A DNA stretch of 39,485 nt from Opitutaceae bacterium (lineage in GTDB: Bacteria; Verrucomicrobiota; Verrucomicrobiia; Opitutales; Opitutaceae): assembly GCA_023269585.1 (NCBI GenBank), contig JAHFTC010000027.1, positions 1-39,485 of the forward strand, read 5' to 3'. Within the stretch, counting starts at the first letter, position 1, and each line of letters begins with the position of its first letter. Made by a program: the position numbers and the translations under genes. Of the stretch, positions 22,339-30,596 are shown piece after piece. The notes beneath the pieces are model-generated. The model did no database searches. It saw only the letters and a program-made list of their open reading frames with translations, and was not told where the DNA came from.

Positions 22339-23655
22339 TCACCGCAGCAGCCGCTCCACCGCGTTGCGGTTGATCTTGCCGCGCTCGGTGAGGGGCAGTT
22401 CCGGCAGGGAAATGATGCGCTCCGGGAGTTTCCAGGGTGCGAGCCTTGCGGCGAGGTCGGAGCGCAATTCGGCGCGGGTGCGTTCGGAGGCGACGACTGC
22501 GACGATCGCGTCGGGGTGGTCTGGATGCGCGAGCACGCAGGCGCCGCGTACGCCGGGGAGTGCGAGGAGCGCGTTCTCGACCTCGGCGAGGTCGAGGCGG
22601 CGGCCGGCGATCTTAACCGTGCGGCCGGCGCGGCCGAGCAGCGTGAGTTCGCCCGCTGAATCGAGCGCGCCGCGGTCCGGGGGCGAGAAACGGCCGCGTC
22701 CACCCACCGCGGCGCTGGCAACGGTGAAGCGTTGGCCGCGCCGGAAGAGGAGGCGTACGCCGTGCATCGGCGTGCCGACGCCGCGGCCGGCGAGCGTGGC
22801 CGCGCCGGTGCGGTCGTAGCAGATGCCGCCGGTTTCGCTGGCGCCGTAGAAGCCATGCACGCGTTGGCCGAACTTCTCCGCGAAGGCCGCGGCGACTTCG
22901 GCGGGCAGCACAGCGCCGGCCGAGATCACGAGGCGCAGGCTGGCGAGTTGCGCCCGGTCGAGTTCGCTGCGGACCATCGCGCGCAGGAGCGTGGGCACGG
23001 CGGGGAAAACCGTCGGGCGCCAGCGGGCGATATCGGCGGCGAGCGCCTGCGGCAGCGGACTGGCGGCGCAGACGAGCGGCGTGCCTTGATCGAAGAGCGG
23101 CACGACGAGGTTGCCGAGGCCGTACGAATGGCCGAGCGGGATGACCGCGAGGTTGAGGTCGTCGCGTCTGATGCCCATCGCGGCGCAGACTTGGCGGCCG
23201 TCGGCGAGCATCTGGGCGTGGGTGAAGGGCAGCGCCTTCGGCACGCCGGTACTGCCGCTGGTGAGCTTGAAGAGGCAGAGGTCGCGGCGGCGGTGGCGCG
23301 TGGATCCGGGAACCGGATGCAGCGCGCCCGCGTGCCAGAGTGCGGCGGCGCGGAGGGTGCGGGCCTGGGCGGCGAGGGCGGCGGCGGGTTCGGTGGAGTC
23401 GGCCGGAATCGGAATGGCGCCGCAGTGGAGCAGGCCGAGGAAAACGTGGAACCAGGCTGCGCCGTTGGGCTCAGCGAGGAGCACGCGCCGGCCGGCGAGG
23501 TGGCGGTTGGCGGAGATGGTTTGGCTCCAGTTCTCGGAGGCAGCAGCGAGTTCGGCGCGCGTCCAGCGGCGGCCGGTGGCACCGTCGATCACGGCGAGGG
23601 CGTCGGGTGCGCGCCGCACCGTCTCGCGCCAGCGGCTGAGGAGCGTGGCGGTCAT
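22339..23655 (-). CDS. AMP-dependent aryl-acid:ACP/CoA ligase
   Basis: A 438-residue ANL-superfamily adenylating enzyme. It shows the P-loop FKLTSGSTGVPKALPFTH, the A5 motif HGFYGASETGGICYD, the DRG-type A7 motif in PPDRGALDSAGELTLLGRAG with RTVKIAGRRLDLAEVE after it, and the catalytic Lys in TERGKINRNA. It is shorter than acyl-CoA synthetases (about 500-600), a size usual for the ligases of aryl polyene clusters that load the aryl starter onto ACP. Expected substrate is the hydroxybenzoate from the neighbouring chorismatase. The ATG overlaps the stop of the radical SAM gene (ATGA, 23652-23655), so the two are coupled. Confidence 0.88.
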   Translation of the reverse strand: MTATLLSRWRETVRRAPDALAVIDGATGRRWTRAELAAASENWSQTISANRHLAGRRVLLAEPNGAAWFHVFLGLLHCGAIPIPADSTEPAAALAAQARTLRAAALWHAGALHPVPGSTRHRRRDLCLFKLTSGSTGVPKALPFTHAQMLADGRQVCAAMGIRRDDLNLAVIPLGHSYGLGNLVVPLFDQGTPLVCAASPLPQALAADIARWRPTVFPAVPTLLRAMVRSELDRAQLASLRLVISAGAVLPAEVAAAFAEKFGQRVHGFYGASETGGICYDRTGAATLAGRGVGTPMHGVRLLFRRGQRFTVASAAVGGRGRFSPPDRGALDSAGELTLLGRAGRTVKIAGRRLDLAEVENALLALPGVRGACVLAHPDHPDAIVAVVASERTRAELRSDLAARLAPWKLPERIISLPELPLTERGKINRNAVERLLR

Positions 23656-25274
23656 GGGGACGAAGGTCTTGCTGTAGCGGGCCGCGGCGAGGCCGGCTGG
23701 AGGGAGGTCGGACCGCCGGGGTCGCCGCCCCCGGCTACAGCTGCCGCGGCGTCGGCGCGGAGTTCGGGGCTGAGCGAGGGTTCGAGGTGGCGCGGCTGGC
23801 GCGGGTGCAGGGGGAAATCGCGGCGGACCGCCTCGAGCTGCGCCTTGTTGGCGCTGAAGTAGCGCGCGGCCTGGATGATGCGCGGCGTGTGCTTCACCAC
23901 ATGCCACAGGCTCCAGCGGTGCGACCAGAGGCGGCGGGCGAAGCGGCGGCGGTAGCCCTTGCTGTCGTAGTACCGGCGGACGTGCCAGTTGTAGAGTGCA
24001 TCCATTTCCTCGCGACTGGCGAAGCCGGCGGGCTGGAAGACGAAGTTCAGGCAGTTCATCAGGCGCCAGTCCTCGTGGAACTCGCCCGAGCGGCCGCTGG
24101 CGCACTCGTCCCAGATCGGCGCGCCGTAGAGCGGGCTGAACTTGGTGAGGTTCATGTCGTCGAGATCGAGCGAGAGGATGAAGTCGCTGGTGGTGCGCAC
24201 GGTCTCGGGCGTCTCGCCGGGGAGGCCGAAGATGAACAGGCCCTTCGCGCGCAGGCCGGCGGCGTGGATCTTCGCGACGGTGTCGCGCACGGCCTCGAGG
24301 GTGACGCCGGCCTTGTGGCGACGCATCATCCCCGGATCGGCGGATTCGACACCGAGGGAGACCATGAAGGCGCCGGCGCGTTCGAGGTCGCGCAGCATCT
24401 CGGCCGAGGTGTGCCCGGTGCGGATGGCGCAGTTGAAGTTCACCCCGAGCGGCCGGTCGACGAGCAGGCGGCAGAGCTCGTCGACGCGTTGTTTGTGCGC
24501 GGTGAAGAGGTCGTCGTAGATGTTGATGTGGCGCACGCCGAAGCGGTCGCGCAGGTGCCGCATGTGTTCGTGGATGTAGGCGGCGGAGTTGAACTTATGG
24601 AGACGCTCGAAGACGGTGCGGTCGCAGAACGAGCAGGTATACGGGCAGCCGCGCGAGGTGATCATCGTCGCGCCCCAGCGCCGCTCGTAGGAGAAGAGCG
24701 GCAGGTGGTAGCCGCGCGGGAAGCCGGCGAGCTTCTCGTAGGCGGGGAAGGGGAGCGAATCGAGGTCCTGGATGCGCGTGCGGCGGGGGTTGGTGCGGAG
24801 GGTGTCGCCGTCGCGGTAGACGAGGTTGGGGATGTCCTTCCAGGCGCGGCCCTCGGCGAGGTCGAGCATCGTGCCCTCGCCCTCGCCGATGCAGAGCGCG
24901 TCGATTTCGGGGAAGTGGCGCAGGAGCGGAGCGCCGATCGAGGTGCCGTGGACGTTGCCCACGACGATCTTGATGGCGGGCTCGCGGCGACGGATCTCGG
25001 CGGCGAGGTCGACCGTCTCCATGAAGGCCGCGGTCGTGGCGGAGAAGCCGACGAGGTCGGGCTTGGTGGCGAGGATGGCGGAGACGTTGGCGGCGATTCC
25101 CTGCGGTGCGACCGGCCCGAGGCAGTCGTGGACAGCGGTCGGATGGCCGTGCTGCTCCAGCCAGGCGGCGAGCTGGAGGATGCCGATGGGCGCCATGCGG
25201 TTGGCCAGGACCGAGAAATCGGGCTGGCCGGGCACGAAGTTGAAGCCGGCGGGATGGACGAGGGTGACGCGCAT
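23652..25274 (-). CDS. B12-binding-domain radical SAM protein (first)
   Basis: A 540-residue enzyme. Residues 1-165 form a cobalamin-binding-type Rossmann domain (VTLVHPAGFNFVPGQPD, PIGILQLAAWLEQHG, DLVGFSATTAAFMETV, KIVVGNVHGTS, ALCIGEGEGTMLDL), without the DxHxxG motif (here DCLG). Residues about 200-420 are the radical SAM barrel with Cys210, Cys214 and Cys217 in RGCPYTCSFCDR and the glycine-rich IFGLPGETPETV near 335. Members of this class are methyltransferases or cyclases, and related proteins occur in lipid and polyketide clusters. The last about 29 residues (AAAVAGGGDPGG..ARPSSP) are encoded by a dispersed palindrome, so the natural C-terminus probably ended earlier. Upstream is a terminator for the lipoprotein gene, implying its own promoter between 25275 and 25387. 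Confidence 0.9.
   Translation of the reverse strand: MRVTLVHPAGFNFVPGQPDFSVLANRMAPIGILQLAAWLEQHGHPTAVHDCLGPVAPQGIAANVSAILATKPDLVGFSATTAAFMETVDLAAEIRRREPAIKIVVGNVHGTSIGAPLLRHFPEIDALCIGEGEGTMLDLAEGRAWKDIPNLVYRDGDTLRTNPRRTRIQDLDSLPFPAYEKLAGFPRGYHLPLFSYERRWGATMITSRGCPYTCSFCDRTVFERLHKFNSAAYIHEHMRHLRDRFGVRHINIYDDLFTAHKQRVDELCRLLVDRPLGVNFNCAIRTGHTSAEMLRDLERAGAFMVSLGVESADPGMMRRHKAGVTLEAVRDTVAKIHAAGLRAKGLFIFGLPGETPETVRTTSDFILSLDLDDMNLTKFSPLYGAPIWDECASGRSGEFHEDWRLMNCLNFVFQPAGFASREEMDALYNWHVRRYYDSKGYRRRFARRLWSHRWSLWHVVKHTPRIIQAARYFSANKAQLEAVRRDFPLHPRQPRHLEPSLSPELRADAAAAVAGGGDPGGPTSLQPASPRPATARPSSP
23673..23739. repeat. Palindromic repeat inside the radical SAM gene 3' end
   Basis: TGTAGCGGGCCGCGGCGAGG on the left and GGTCGCCGCCCCCGGCTACA on the right are imperfect inverted arms. 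A relative stands between genes at 11644-11700. Here it encodes the C-terminal tail of the radical SAM protein. Confidence 0.65.
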
Positions 25275-25387
25275 GCGTCGCGTGGGGAAGGCGTGGCGCT
25301 GTGGTGCTGGGCGGGTGGGCTAGGAGCGAAACCGCGTGGGCGGGCGGGATCAAGCGCGGCGGAGTGCAGACGGCGGCCCGAGCCATG

Positions 25388-25424
25388 GAAAAAGAAACGC
25401 CCGCGGCGGCGAACCGGCGCGGGC
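25388..25424 (-). terminator. Rho-independent terminator of the lipoprotein gene
   Basis: On the minus strand, GCCCGCG (25424-25418) pairs with CGCGGGC (25405-25399), followed by a T-rich tract (GTTTCTTTTT, 25398-25389). It lies 34 bp past the lipoprotein stop codon and before the start of the radical SAM gene. Confidence 0.72.
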
Positions 25425-25457
25425 GCGAGAGGCAGAATGCTGTGGAAGGCGCCGGGA

Positions 25458-26108
25458 CTAGAGTCCCGCGTTGGTGAGTGTCCGATCGAATTGGACGAGG
25501 AAATCGTCGAAGGCCGCCTGATAGGCCTTTTGCCAGTTGGGGTTGGTGGCGGCCTGGCCTTTGTTGATCGCGTAGCCGCGGACGGTGAACGTCTTGGTGT
25601 TGCCGTCCTTCGTGACGGTGAGCTTGCAGGTGACATTGGCCTCGAAGGAGATGCTCCACATGCCCGGCGTGACCCAGGCCCAGAACTCGTCGATGACGAC
25701 GGTCGCGGCGGTGGCGGCGGCCGGATCGGTGCCGATCGCGTAGCCTTTGCGGCGGAAGCCCTCCTCGATGAGCTGGCGGGTGCGGTTCATGACGGTGTCG
25801 TTTTCGGGCAGGCCGATGTCGCCGAGGGCCCCGCCGTAGCTGTTGCGCTGGCGGCCGATGACGTTGGCGAGCTGCTCCTTGGTGGCCTTGGTCACGTCGC
25901 CGTCGATCGAGGGCACGGAGGGCAACTGGGGCTTGTTCTCGAAGCGGCGACTGTCGGCAACTTCGCCGATGAACACAGTACCCTTCGTGGCGCCGAGGCC
26001 GGGGGTCTGGGAAACGGTGAGCGGGAGGGTGCGCCGGCCGACGGCGCATCCCGAGGCGAACACGAGGCAGCCCAGCAGGACTGCGGTGGCGAGGATTGAT
26101 TTGTGCAT
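25458..26108 (-). CDS. YajG-like lipoprotein
   Basis: A 216-residue lipoprotein: signal peptide MHKSILATAVLLGCLVFASG ending in the lipobox ..FASGC with Cys21. The mature part (GKTVFIGEV-type strand TKGTVFIGEVADSRRFENKP, then ENDTVMNRTRQLIEEGFRRK, GYAIGTDPAAATAATVVIDE and FWAWVTPGMWSISFEANVTC) has the fold order of the YajG family, whose members are periplasmic or outer-membrane lipoproteins. A serine or alanine after Cys (here Ala) would not signal retention at the inner membrane in enterobacterial rules. It is divergent from the ACP-led operon with a 220-bp gap, so it likely shares that control region. Confidence 0.82.
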   Translation of the reverse strand: MHKSILATAVLLGCLVFASGCAVGRRTLPLTVSQTPGLGATKGTVFIGEVADSRRFENKPQLPSVPSIDGDVTKATKEQLANVIGRQRNSYGGALGDIGLPENDTVMNRTRQLIEEGFRRKGYAIGTDPAAATAATVVIDEFWAWVTPGMWSISFEANVTCKLTVTKDGNTKTFTVRGYAINKGQAATNPNWQKAYQAAFDDFLVQFDRTLTNAGL

Positions 26109-26328
26109 GATGAGAGTTCGGGGTTTCTGGAGTCCGCCCGCCGGGGCGCAGCGGAGTCGCGGGCTCCGGTCGGAAAAAACCAACCACATTCCAGGGACGA
26201 ACGGAACCGTATTCTTGCGCCCGTGGGCGGACCCGCCCCGGCACTGAGGCCTGCGATGCCGGCCGCCGCCGGGACCTCAACCAAAGCTTGTCCCCGCCTG
26301 ATCGAGGTCTTTGCTCGGGATCTCCACC
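26109..26328. promoter_or_regulatory. Divergent control region of the acyl-carrier operon
   Basis: The 220-bp gap lies between the divergent lipoprotein and ACP genes and must hold both promoters. I see a less GC-rich stretch GTCGGAAAAAACCAACCACA (26169-26188) and CGTATTCTTGCGC near 26209, but no confident -35/-10 pair and no clear operator. Confidence 0.35.
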
Positions 26329-26688
26329 ATGCCCACGCCTCTCGATCTCCCGCAGCCGCTCGTCCGTTTCCCGGCCGAGGTGCACGCGGCTTACCAGACC
26401 TTCCGCGCCTCCCGCGATGAGGCGGCTCTTCGCGTGGTGATCGTTGCGGCCGTGCGCGACTTTATGCCGCGCGCCTCCGCCCACTCGCGCACCGAACCGT
26501 TGCGCGCCGAAGAGCGGCTGATCGAGGACCTCGGCTTCGATTCCCTCGCCGTGGCCGAGACCGTGTTTTTCTTCGAGGATCTCTTCAAGGTGACGATCAA
26601 GAACGAGGACATCCTCGCGCTCCGCACGGTTGGCGAACTGTGCGACTTCGTCGCCCGCCGCCTGCGCGAACAGCGCCCTCCCGCGTGA
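26329..26688 (+). CDS. Acyl carrier protein (ACP1)
   Basis: A 119-residue carrier protein. The four-helix ACP domain occupies about residues 30-112, with the phosphopantetheine attachment Ser72 in EDLGFDSLAVAETVFFFED. The N-terminal extension (PLVRFPAEVHAAYQTFRASR) is longer than in housekeeping AcpP. It is the first gene of the plus-strand operon, and the KS gene starts at GTG 26685 inside its stop (GTGA). Two ACPs are usual in aryl polyene clusters, one for the starter and one for extension. ATG at 26329 is preferred over an upstream in-frame ATG at 26311. Confidence 0.9.
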   Translation: MPTPLDLPQPLVRFPAEVHAAYQTFRASRDEAALRVVIVAAVRDFMPRASAHSRTEPLRAEERLIEDLGFDSLAVAETVFFFEDLFKVTIKNEDILALRTVGELCDFVARRLREQRPPA

Positions 26689-27974
26689 ACGCCGCCCCGC
26701 CCGCCGCCCGCCGCCCGGTCGTCACCGGGTTGGGCTTCATCACTCCGATCGGCAACGAGCGCGCCGCCGTCACCGCCAGCCTGCGCGAGGGTCGCCATGG
26801 GTTGGTGCCGGTCGAATTCCTCGGCAACCCCGCGCTGCCGGTGAAGCTCGTGGGCACGATCAAGGAGTTCGACGTCTCCTCGACCAACTGCCGCGACTGG
26901 ACCTGGCCCGCGCGCTACGACATCCCGCGCGAGACGCTGCGCGGGCTCGCGCCGCACGGCGTGTTCGCCCTCTGCGCCATTGAGCAGGCGCTGGCCGACG
27001 CCGGGCTCGCCCCCGCCGATGTCGCCAATCTCCCGGATACGGGCCTCTTCACCGCCTCCGCCGGTTCGGCGCGGATGATGCACCACCACCTCGGGCAGAT
27101 GGACGCCGCCCGCGGCGAGCGCGGCAACCCGATGGGCGTGGTCAGCTCGATCTGCGGCACGCTCAACTTCAACCTCGGCGCGCACTTCCACATCCATGGC
27201 GCCGTGTGCGGCTTCGTCTCCGCGTGCGCGTCCTCGAGCCATGCGCTCGGCTACGCCTGCGACGAGATCCGGCTCGGCCGCCTGCGCCGCGTGATCGTCG
27301 TCGGGGCCGAGGAGCACAACGCCGAGACGATCCTGCCCTTCGCCGCGATGCGTGCGCTCTCCGCGCAGGGCGATCCCGCGCTGGCCTCGTGCCCGTTCGA
27401 TGCGGCGCGCAACGGCTTCGTCGGCGCGGGTGGCGCGGTGGCACTCGTGATCGAGGCCGCCGACCTCGCGCAGGAGCGCGGTGCGCCGATCCTCGCCGAA
27501 GTGGCGGGTTGGGGACAAAGCTCCGACGGCCACAGCGTGGCGATGTCGCATCCCGAGGGTGCCGGCCTGCGGCTGGCGATGCAGCGCGCGCTGGCCGATG
27601 CCGGTGTCACGCCCGCAGAGATCAACTACGTCAACGCCCACGCTACCTCGACACCGGTTGGCGACCGGGCCGAGGCGCAGGCGTTGCGCGCCGTCTTCAC
27701 CGAGGCCGGCGCCCGCCCCCGCGTGGGCAGCACGAAGGGCCTCACCGGGCATCCGCTCTCGATGGCCGGCGCGATGGAAGCGGCGTTCTGCGTGCTCGCG
27801 CTCGCCGAAGGATTCATCCCCGGCAACGCGCACCTGCGCACGCCCGATCCGATCTGTGAAGGACTCGATCTCCCGCGCGAGAGCGTGGCGGCTGCGCCGA
27901 GCGTGGTGCTGAACAACAGCAGCGGCTTCGGCGGCAGCAACGTCTGCCACGTCCTGCGGCGGTGGCGGGAGTGA
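26685..27974 (+). CDS. Beta-ketoacyl-ACP synthase (KS1, FabF-like)
   Basis: A 429-residue condensing enzyme starting at GTG 26685, overlapping the ACP1 stop. The full triad is present: Cys183 in FVSACASSSHALGYAC, His319 in YVNAHATSTPVGD and His356 in STKGLTGHPLSMAGA. FVGAGGAVALVIE (about 245) and the C-terminal NNSSGFGGSNVCHVL are typical of FabF/KASII. Role: extend an ACP-bound starter with malonyl-ACP, giving a beta-keto chain. In aryl polyene systems (ApeO type) such a KS pairs with a chain-length-factor-like subunit; a candidate partner is the protein at 29940. Confidence 0.92.
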   Translation: MNAAPPAARRPVVTGLGFITPIGNERAAVTASLREGRHGLVPVEFLGNPALPVKLVGTIKEFDVSSTNCRDWTWPARYDIPRETLRGLAPHGVFALCAIEQALADAGLAPADVANLPDTGLFTASAGSARMMHHHLGQMDAARGERGNPMGVVSSICGTLNFNLGAHFHIHGAVCGFVSACASSSHALGYACDEIRLGRLRRVIVVGAEEHNAETILPFAAMRALSAQGDPALASCPFDAARNGFVGAGGAVALVIEAADLAQERGAPILAEVAGWGQSSDGHSVAMSHPEGAGLRLAMQRALADAGVTPAEINYVNAHATSTPVGDRAEAQALRAVFTEAGARPRVGSTKGLTGHPLSMAGAMEAAFCVLALAEGFIPGNAHLRTPDPICEGLDLPRESVAAAPSVVLNNSSGFGGSNVCHVLRRWRE

Positions 27975-27975
27975 A

Positions 27976-28359
27976 ATGAAGACGAACGTCCAGCGCTGCT
28001 TATCCTGCTTGGTGGCCGTCTGGGTGGTCCATGTCGCGTGGGCTTATTTTAGCCTCGAACATAGTTATTTCAGACGGTTCAGCCCAATGGGCTCGTTGAT
28101 CGTCGCCATAGCGGTGACAGTCGTGGTGGTTTTTCTTGGGCAAGTATTCCGTATCAAGACACTCCGGCTCCGGTGGGAGAGAGCAGGGAGATGGACGCTC
28201 TTTTTGCTTCTGCTCGGACTCACCGCATTGACCGGAGATTATCTCATCGGGAGGTACTGCAACGCGTGGATCTCGTGGCTACGTGAGTCTGGCTTTGTTC
28301 TGGTCGGATTCTCGTGTTTCTATTTTCCCGCAAAGAACACTTCTGACTCACCAGTCTGA
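27976..28359 (+). CDS. Small membrane protein with atypical base composition
   Basis: A 127-residue protein starting 1 base after the KS1 stop. Three hydrophobic spans: CLSCLVAVWVVHVAWAYFSL (about 8-28), PMGSLIVAIAVTVVVVFLG (about 37-56) and WTLFLLLLGLTALTGDYLI (about 72-91), then a short WISWLRESGFVLVGFSCFYF segment. I do not recognise the family. Bases 28021-28260 are only about 54% G+C by my count, against over 70% in adjacent KS1, so the gene may be a later insertion into the operon. It lies between KS1 and ACP2 and could be a membrane anchor or be unrelated. Confidence 0.6.
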   Translation: MKTNVQRCLSCLVAVWVVHVAWAYFSLEHSYFRRFSPMGSLIVAIAVTVVVVFLGQVFRIKTLRLRWERAGRWTLFLLLLGLTALTGDYLIGRYCNAWISWLRESGFVLVGFSCFYFPAKNTSDSPV

Positions 28360-28484
28360 AGCTAGTGTTCGTCCCGCCCGCTTCCCGGATTCCACCGTTC
28401 ATACTCGCATCGCCTCCGCTGGGCTCGCGATCCAAGCTTGCGCCGCGAAACGGAGTCCGGCCAACCTTGGCTGCTCCAAAACCC

Positions 28485-28760
28485 ATGGCCGACGCCCTCA
28501 CCGACCGCCTCAAGCACCTGATCGTTGAAACCCTGCACCTCGAGGATATCACGCCTGCCGAGATCGAGGACGCCGCCCCGCTCATCGGCTCGGGGCTCTC
28601 GCTCGACTCGATCGACGCCCTCGAACTCGTGGTGAAGATCGAGAAGGAGTTCGGCATCAAGATCGGCAGCGCCGAGGAATCGCGGCAGGCCCTCGCCAGC
28701 GTCGCCAGTCTCGCCGCCTTCATCCGCGCCCGCGCCGACGCCTCGAAGCTGCCGGCCTGA
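28485..28760 (+). CDS. Acyl carrier protein (ACP2)
   Basis: A 91-residue acyl carrier protein. The attachment Ser42 sits in SGLSLDSIDALELVVKIEKE, with FGIKIGSAEESRQALASVAS forming the third and fourth helices. The start at 28485 (MADALTDRLKHLIVETLHLE) gives a normal ACP length; an upstream in-frame ATG at 28365 would add 40 non-ACP residues. It lies 125 bp after the small membrane gene, leaving room for an internal promoter. The second carrier fits a two-ACP chain extension. Confidence 0.92.
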   Translation: MADALTDRLKHLIVETLHLEDITPAEIEDAAPLIGSGLSLDSIDALELVVKIEKEFGIKIGSAEESRQALASVASLAAFIRARADASKLPA

Positions 28761-28785
28761 GCCGCTCCTTCTCGCAGCGCGCAGA

Positions 28786-28809
28786 ATCGCCTGCAAGCAG
28801 GCTCCTCCC
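28786..28809. repeat. Single palindrome of the CTGCAAGCAGG type
   Basis: GAATCGCCTGCAAGCAGGCT belongs to the well-known class of dispersed GCCTGC-AA-GCAGGC hairpins. It separates ACP2 from KS2 and is one of only two repeats seen inside the 19-37 kb block. Confidence 0.5.
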
Positions 28810-28831
28810 TCGAACCCAGCCTGAGCCGTTC

Positions 28832-29947
28832 ATGGCTTTCCCCTCTGAAAACTCCGCCGTCCGCCTCGCTGCGTGCGACTGCCTGACGCCGTTGGGCGAC
28901 GCCACCGCCACGCACGCGGCGTTGCTGCGCGCCGAACGGGCCCTCCAGTCGACGCCTGTGCTCGGCCGCGAGGGCGGTGATGCCGTGCCGATGGCGTTGC
29001 TGCCCGGGCGCGCGCTCGACGAGGCGAATCCGCCGGCATGGCTCCACGCTTTGGGCACGCTGCTCGCGCCGGTGGCGGGACCGGACTGGGGCACCGCGCG
29101 CCGGCCGGTCTGCGTGACGAGCAGCAACTTCGGCGTGGGCAGCCTCTACGCGCTCCGCCGAACGGGCGAGGCGGTCCACGCCGCGCATGGCACGCCGCAT
29201 GGCTCGGTCGAACTCGTGCGCCGCGCCCTTGGCTGGGGCGAAAACGTGGCGATCTTCTCGCACGCCTGCGTCTCCGCGCACCTGGGGCTCGTCCACGCCT
29301 CGCGCCTGCTGGCCGCGGGCGCAGCCGAGGAGGTGCTCGTGGTGAGCTATGATTTTCTCAGCCCGTTTGTCGCGGGCGGTTTCCATGCGCTGAAGATTCT
29401 CAACGTCGATCTTCCCGCGCCCTACCAGGATCGCGCCGCCGGCTCGATCGGCCTGGGCGACGGCGCGGCGTACGCGGTGCTGGCGCGCGAACGCGGCGAC
29501 TTCGCGATCGGTGCGCACAGCCTGCACAACGAGATGTTCCACTTCACGGCCAACAAGCCCGATGGCTCCGGCTTCGCCGCCGCGCTCGCGCCGCTCGCCG
29601 CGGCCGCCGCCGGTCGCCGCCTCTGGGTGAAGGGCCACGGCACCGGCACGCTCGAGGCCGGCCGACTCGAATCGGCCGCCGTCGCGCAGGCGTTTCCCGG
29701 TGCGCCGCTGGTCGGTTGGAAGGGCAGCCTCGGGCACACGCTCGGCAGCTGCGGGCTGGTCGAGCTCGCGATCGCCGCCGCGGCCCTGCGCGCCGGCCGC
29801 ACGCCCGGAACGGTCGGCAGTGCGTCACCGGCTTTCACCGACACCGTGGCGCTCGCGCCGTTCGACAACTCCGGCTTCGACGGTGTGGTCTGCGCCAGCA
29901 ACGCCTTTGGTGGCGCGCACGCCGCCTTTCTGCTCAGCCATGCTTGA
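28832..29947 (+). CDS. Beta-ketoacyl synthase (KS2)
   Basis: A 371-residue condensing enzyme with an intact triad: Cys146 in FSHACVSAHLGLVHAS, His269 in WVKGHGTGTLEAG and His302 in WKGSLGHTLGSCG. It is about 40-60 residues shorter than FabF at the N-terminus and has a cluster-type SFDFLSPFV-like segment (VVSYDFLSPFVAGGFHALKI). Relatives in aryl polyene and related clusters (ApeR-like and similar) are thought to act with, or instead of, the FabF-like KS. Its stop overlaps the next gene by 8 bases. A role in starter condensation is possible but not shown. Confidence 0.87.
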   Translation: MAFPSENSAVRLAACDCLTPLGDATATHAALLRAERALQSTPVLGREGGDAVPMALLPGRALDEANPPAWLHALGTLLAPVAGPDWGTARRPVCVTSSNFGVGSLYALRRTGEAVHAAHGTPHGSVELVRRALGWGENVAIFSHACVSAHLGLVHASRLLAAGAAEEVLVVSYDFLSPFVAGGFHALKILNVDLPAPYQDRAAGSIGLGDGAAYAVLARERGDFAIGAHSLHNEMFHFTANKPDGSGFAAALAPLAAAAAGRRLWVKGHGTGTLEAGRLESAAVAQAFPGAPLVGWKGSLGHTLGSCGLVELAIAAAALRAGRTPGTVGSASPAFTDTVALAPFDNSGFDGVVCASNAFGGAHAAFLLSHA

Positions 29948-30596
29948 ACGTTTCATCCAGGCCGTCCGCACCGATGCTCCCGGCGCCGAGGAGCCGGCCG
30001 CCACGCGCGACCGGTTGAAGGCGCGGTTTGTTCCCGGCGCAGTGCGGCGCATGACGCAGCTCGGCCTCTTCGTCGGCGCCGTGCTCGGCGAACTCCAGCC
30101 CGGCGAGGACGACGCGCTCGTCTACGCCACGCAGTTCGGCGAAGGCCGCGCGCTCGAGGGCTTTCTCGACAGTTTTCCCGGCGCGAGTCCCACGCTCTTC
30201 CAGACGTCGATCCATCCCAGCGGCGCGCAGCAGGGTCTGATCGGCCGGCAGCGCAGCGTGCGCGAGTTCTTCCCGCTGGCCGGCGGCAACCAACTTGTGG
30301 CGACGGCGACGCAGGCTGCGCTGCTGTCGGGCGCGGAGCGCGTGCTCTTCTGCGGCGGCGAGGAACGCGGCACCTGGCTGGTGCCGCACGCGGCGGCGAG
30401 CGACCGCGCGTTCGCGTTCGCGCTCGCGCTGACGCGGAGCCGCACCGCCGAGTCGCTCGGCCGGCTGGCGCTGGAGCCGGCGGCGGACGCCGCCGGGGCG
30501 CTCGCGCTCGCCGACTGGTTCGCGCTCGTGCACAACCGCCACGCCTTCGCGGGGCCTGTCGCGCCCGGTTGGCGACTGAGCGTGGAATGGCTGTGA
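29940..30596 (+). CDS. Ketosynthase-like N-terminal-domain protein (PF13723 type, chain-length-factor candidate)
   Basis: A 218-residue protein that resembles only the N-terminal half of a ketosynthase: YATQFGEGRALEGFLDSFPG, SPTLFQTSIHPSGAQQGLIG, then GGNQLVATATQAALLSGAER and VLFCGGEERGTW. The position that would hold the active-site Cys is not conserved, so it should not condense. Proteins of this class (PF13723) sit beside KS genes in aryl polyene clusters, and the ApeC subunit has been described as forming a heterodimer with its KS. Inferred role: partner of KS1 or KS2 that helps set chain length. It overlaps KS2 (8 bases) and the acyltransferase (10 bases). Confidence 0.75.
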   Translation: MLERFIQAVRTDAPGAEEPAATRDRLKARFVPGAVRRMTQLGLFVGAVLGELQPGEDDALVYATQFGEGRALEGFLDSFPGASPTLFQTSIHPSGAQQGLIGRQRSVREFFPLAGGNQLVATATQAALLSGAERVLFCGGEERGTWLVPHAAASDRAFAFALALTRSRTAESLGRLALEPAADAAGALALADWFALVHNRHAFAGPVAPGWRLSVEWL

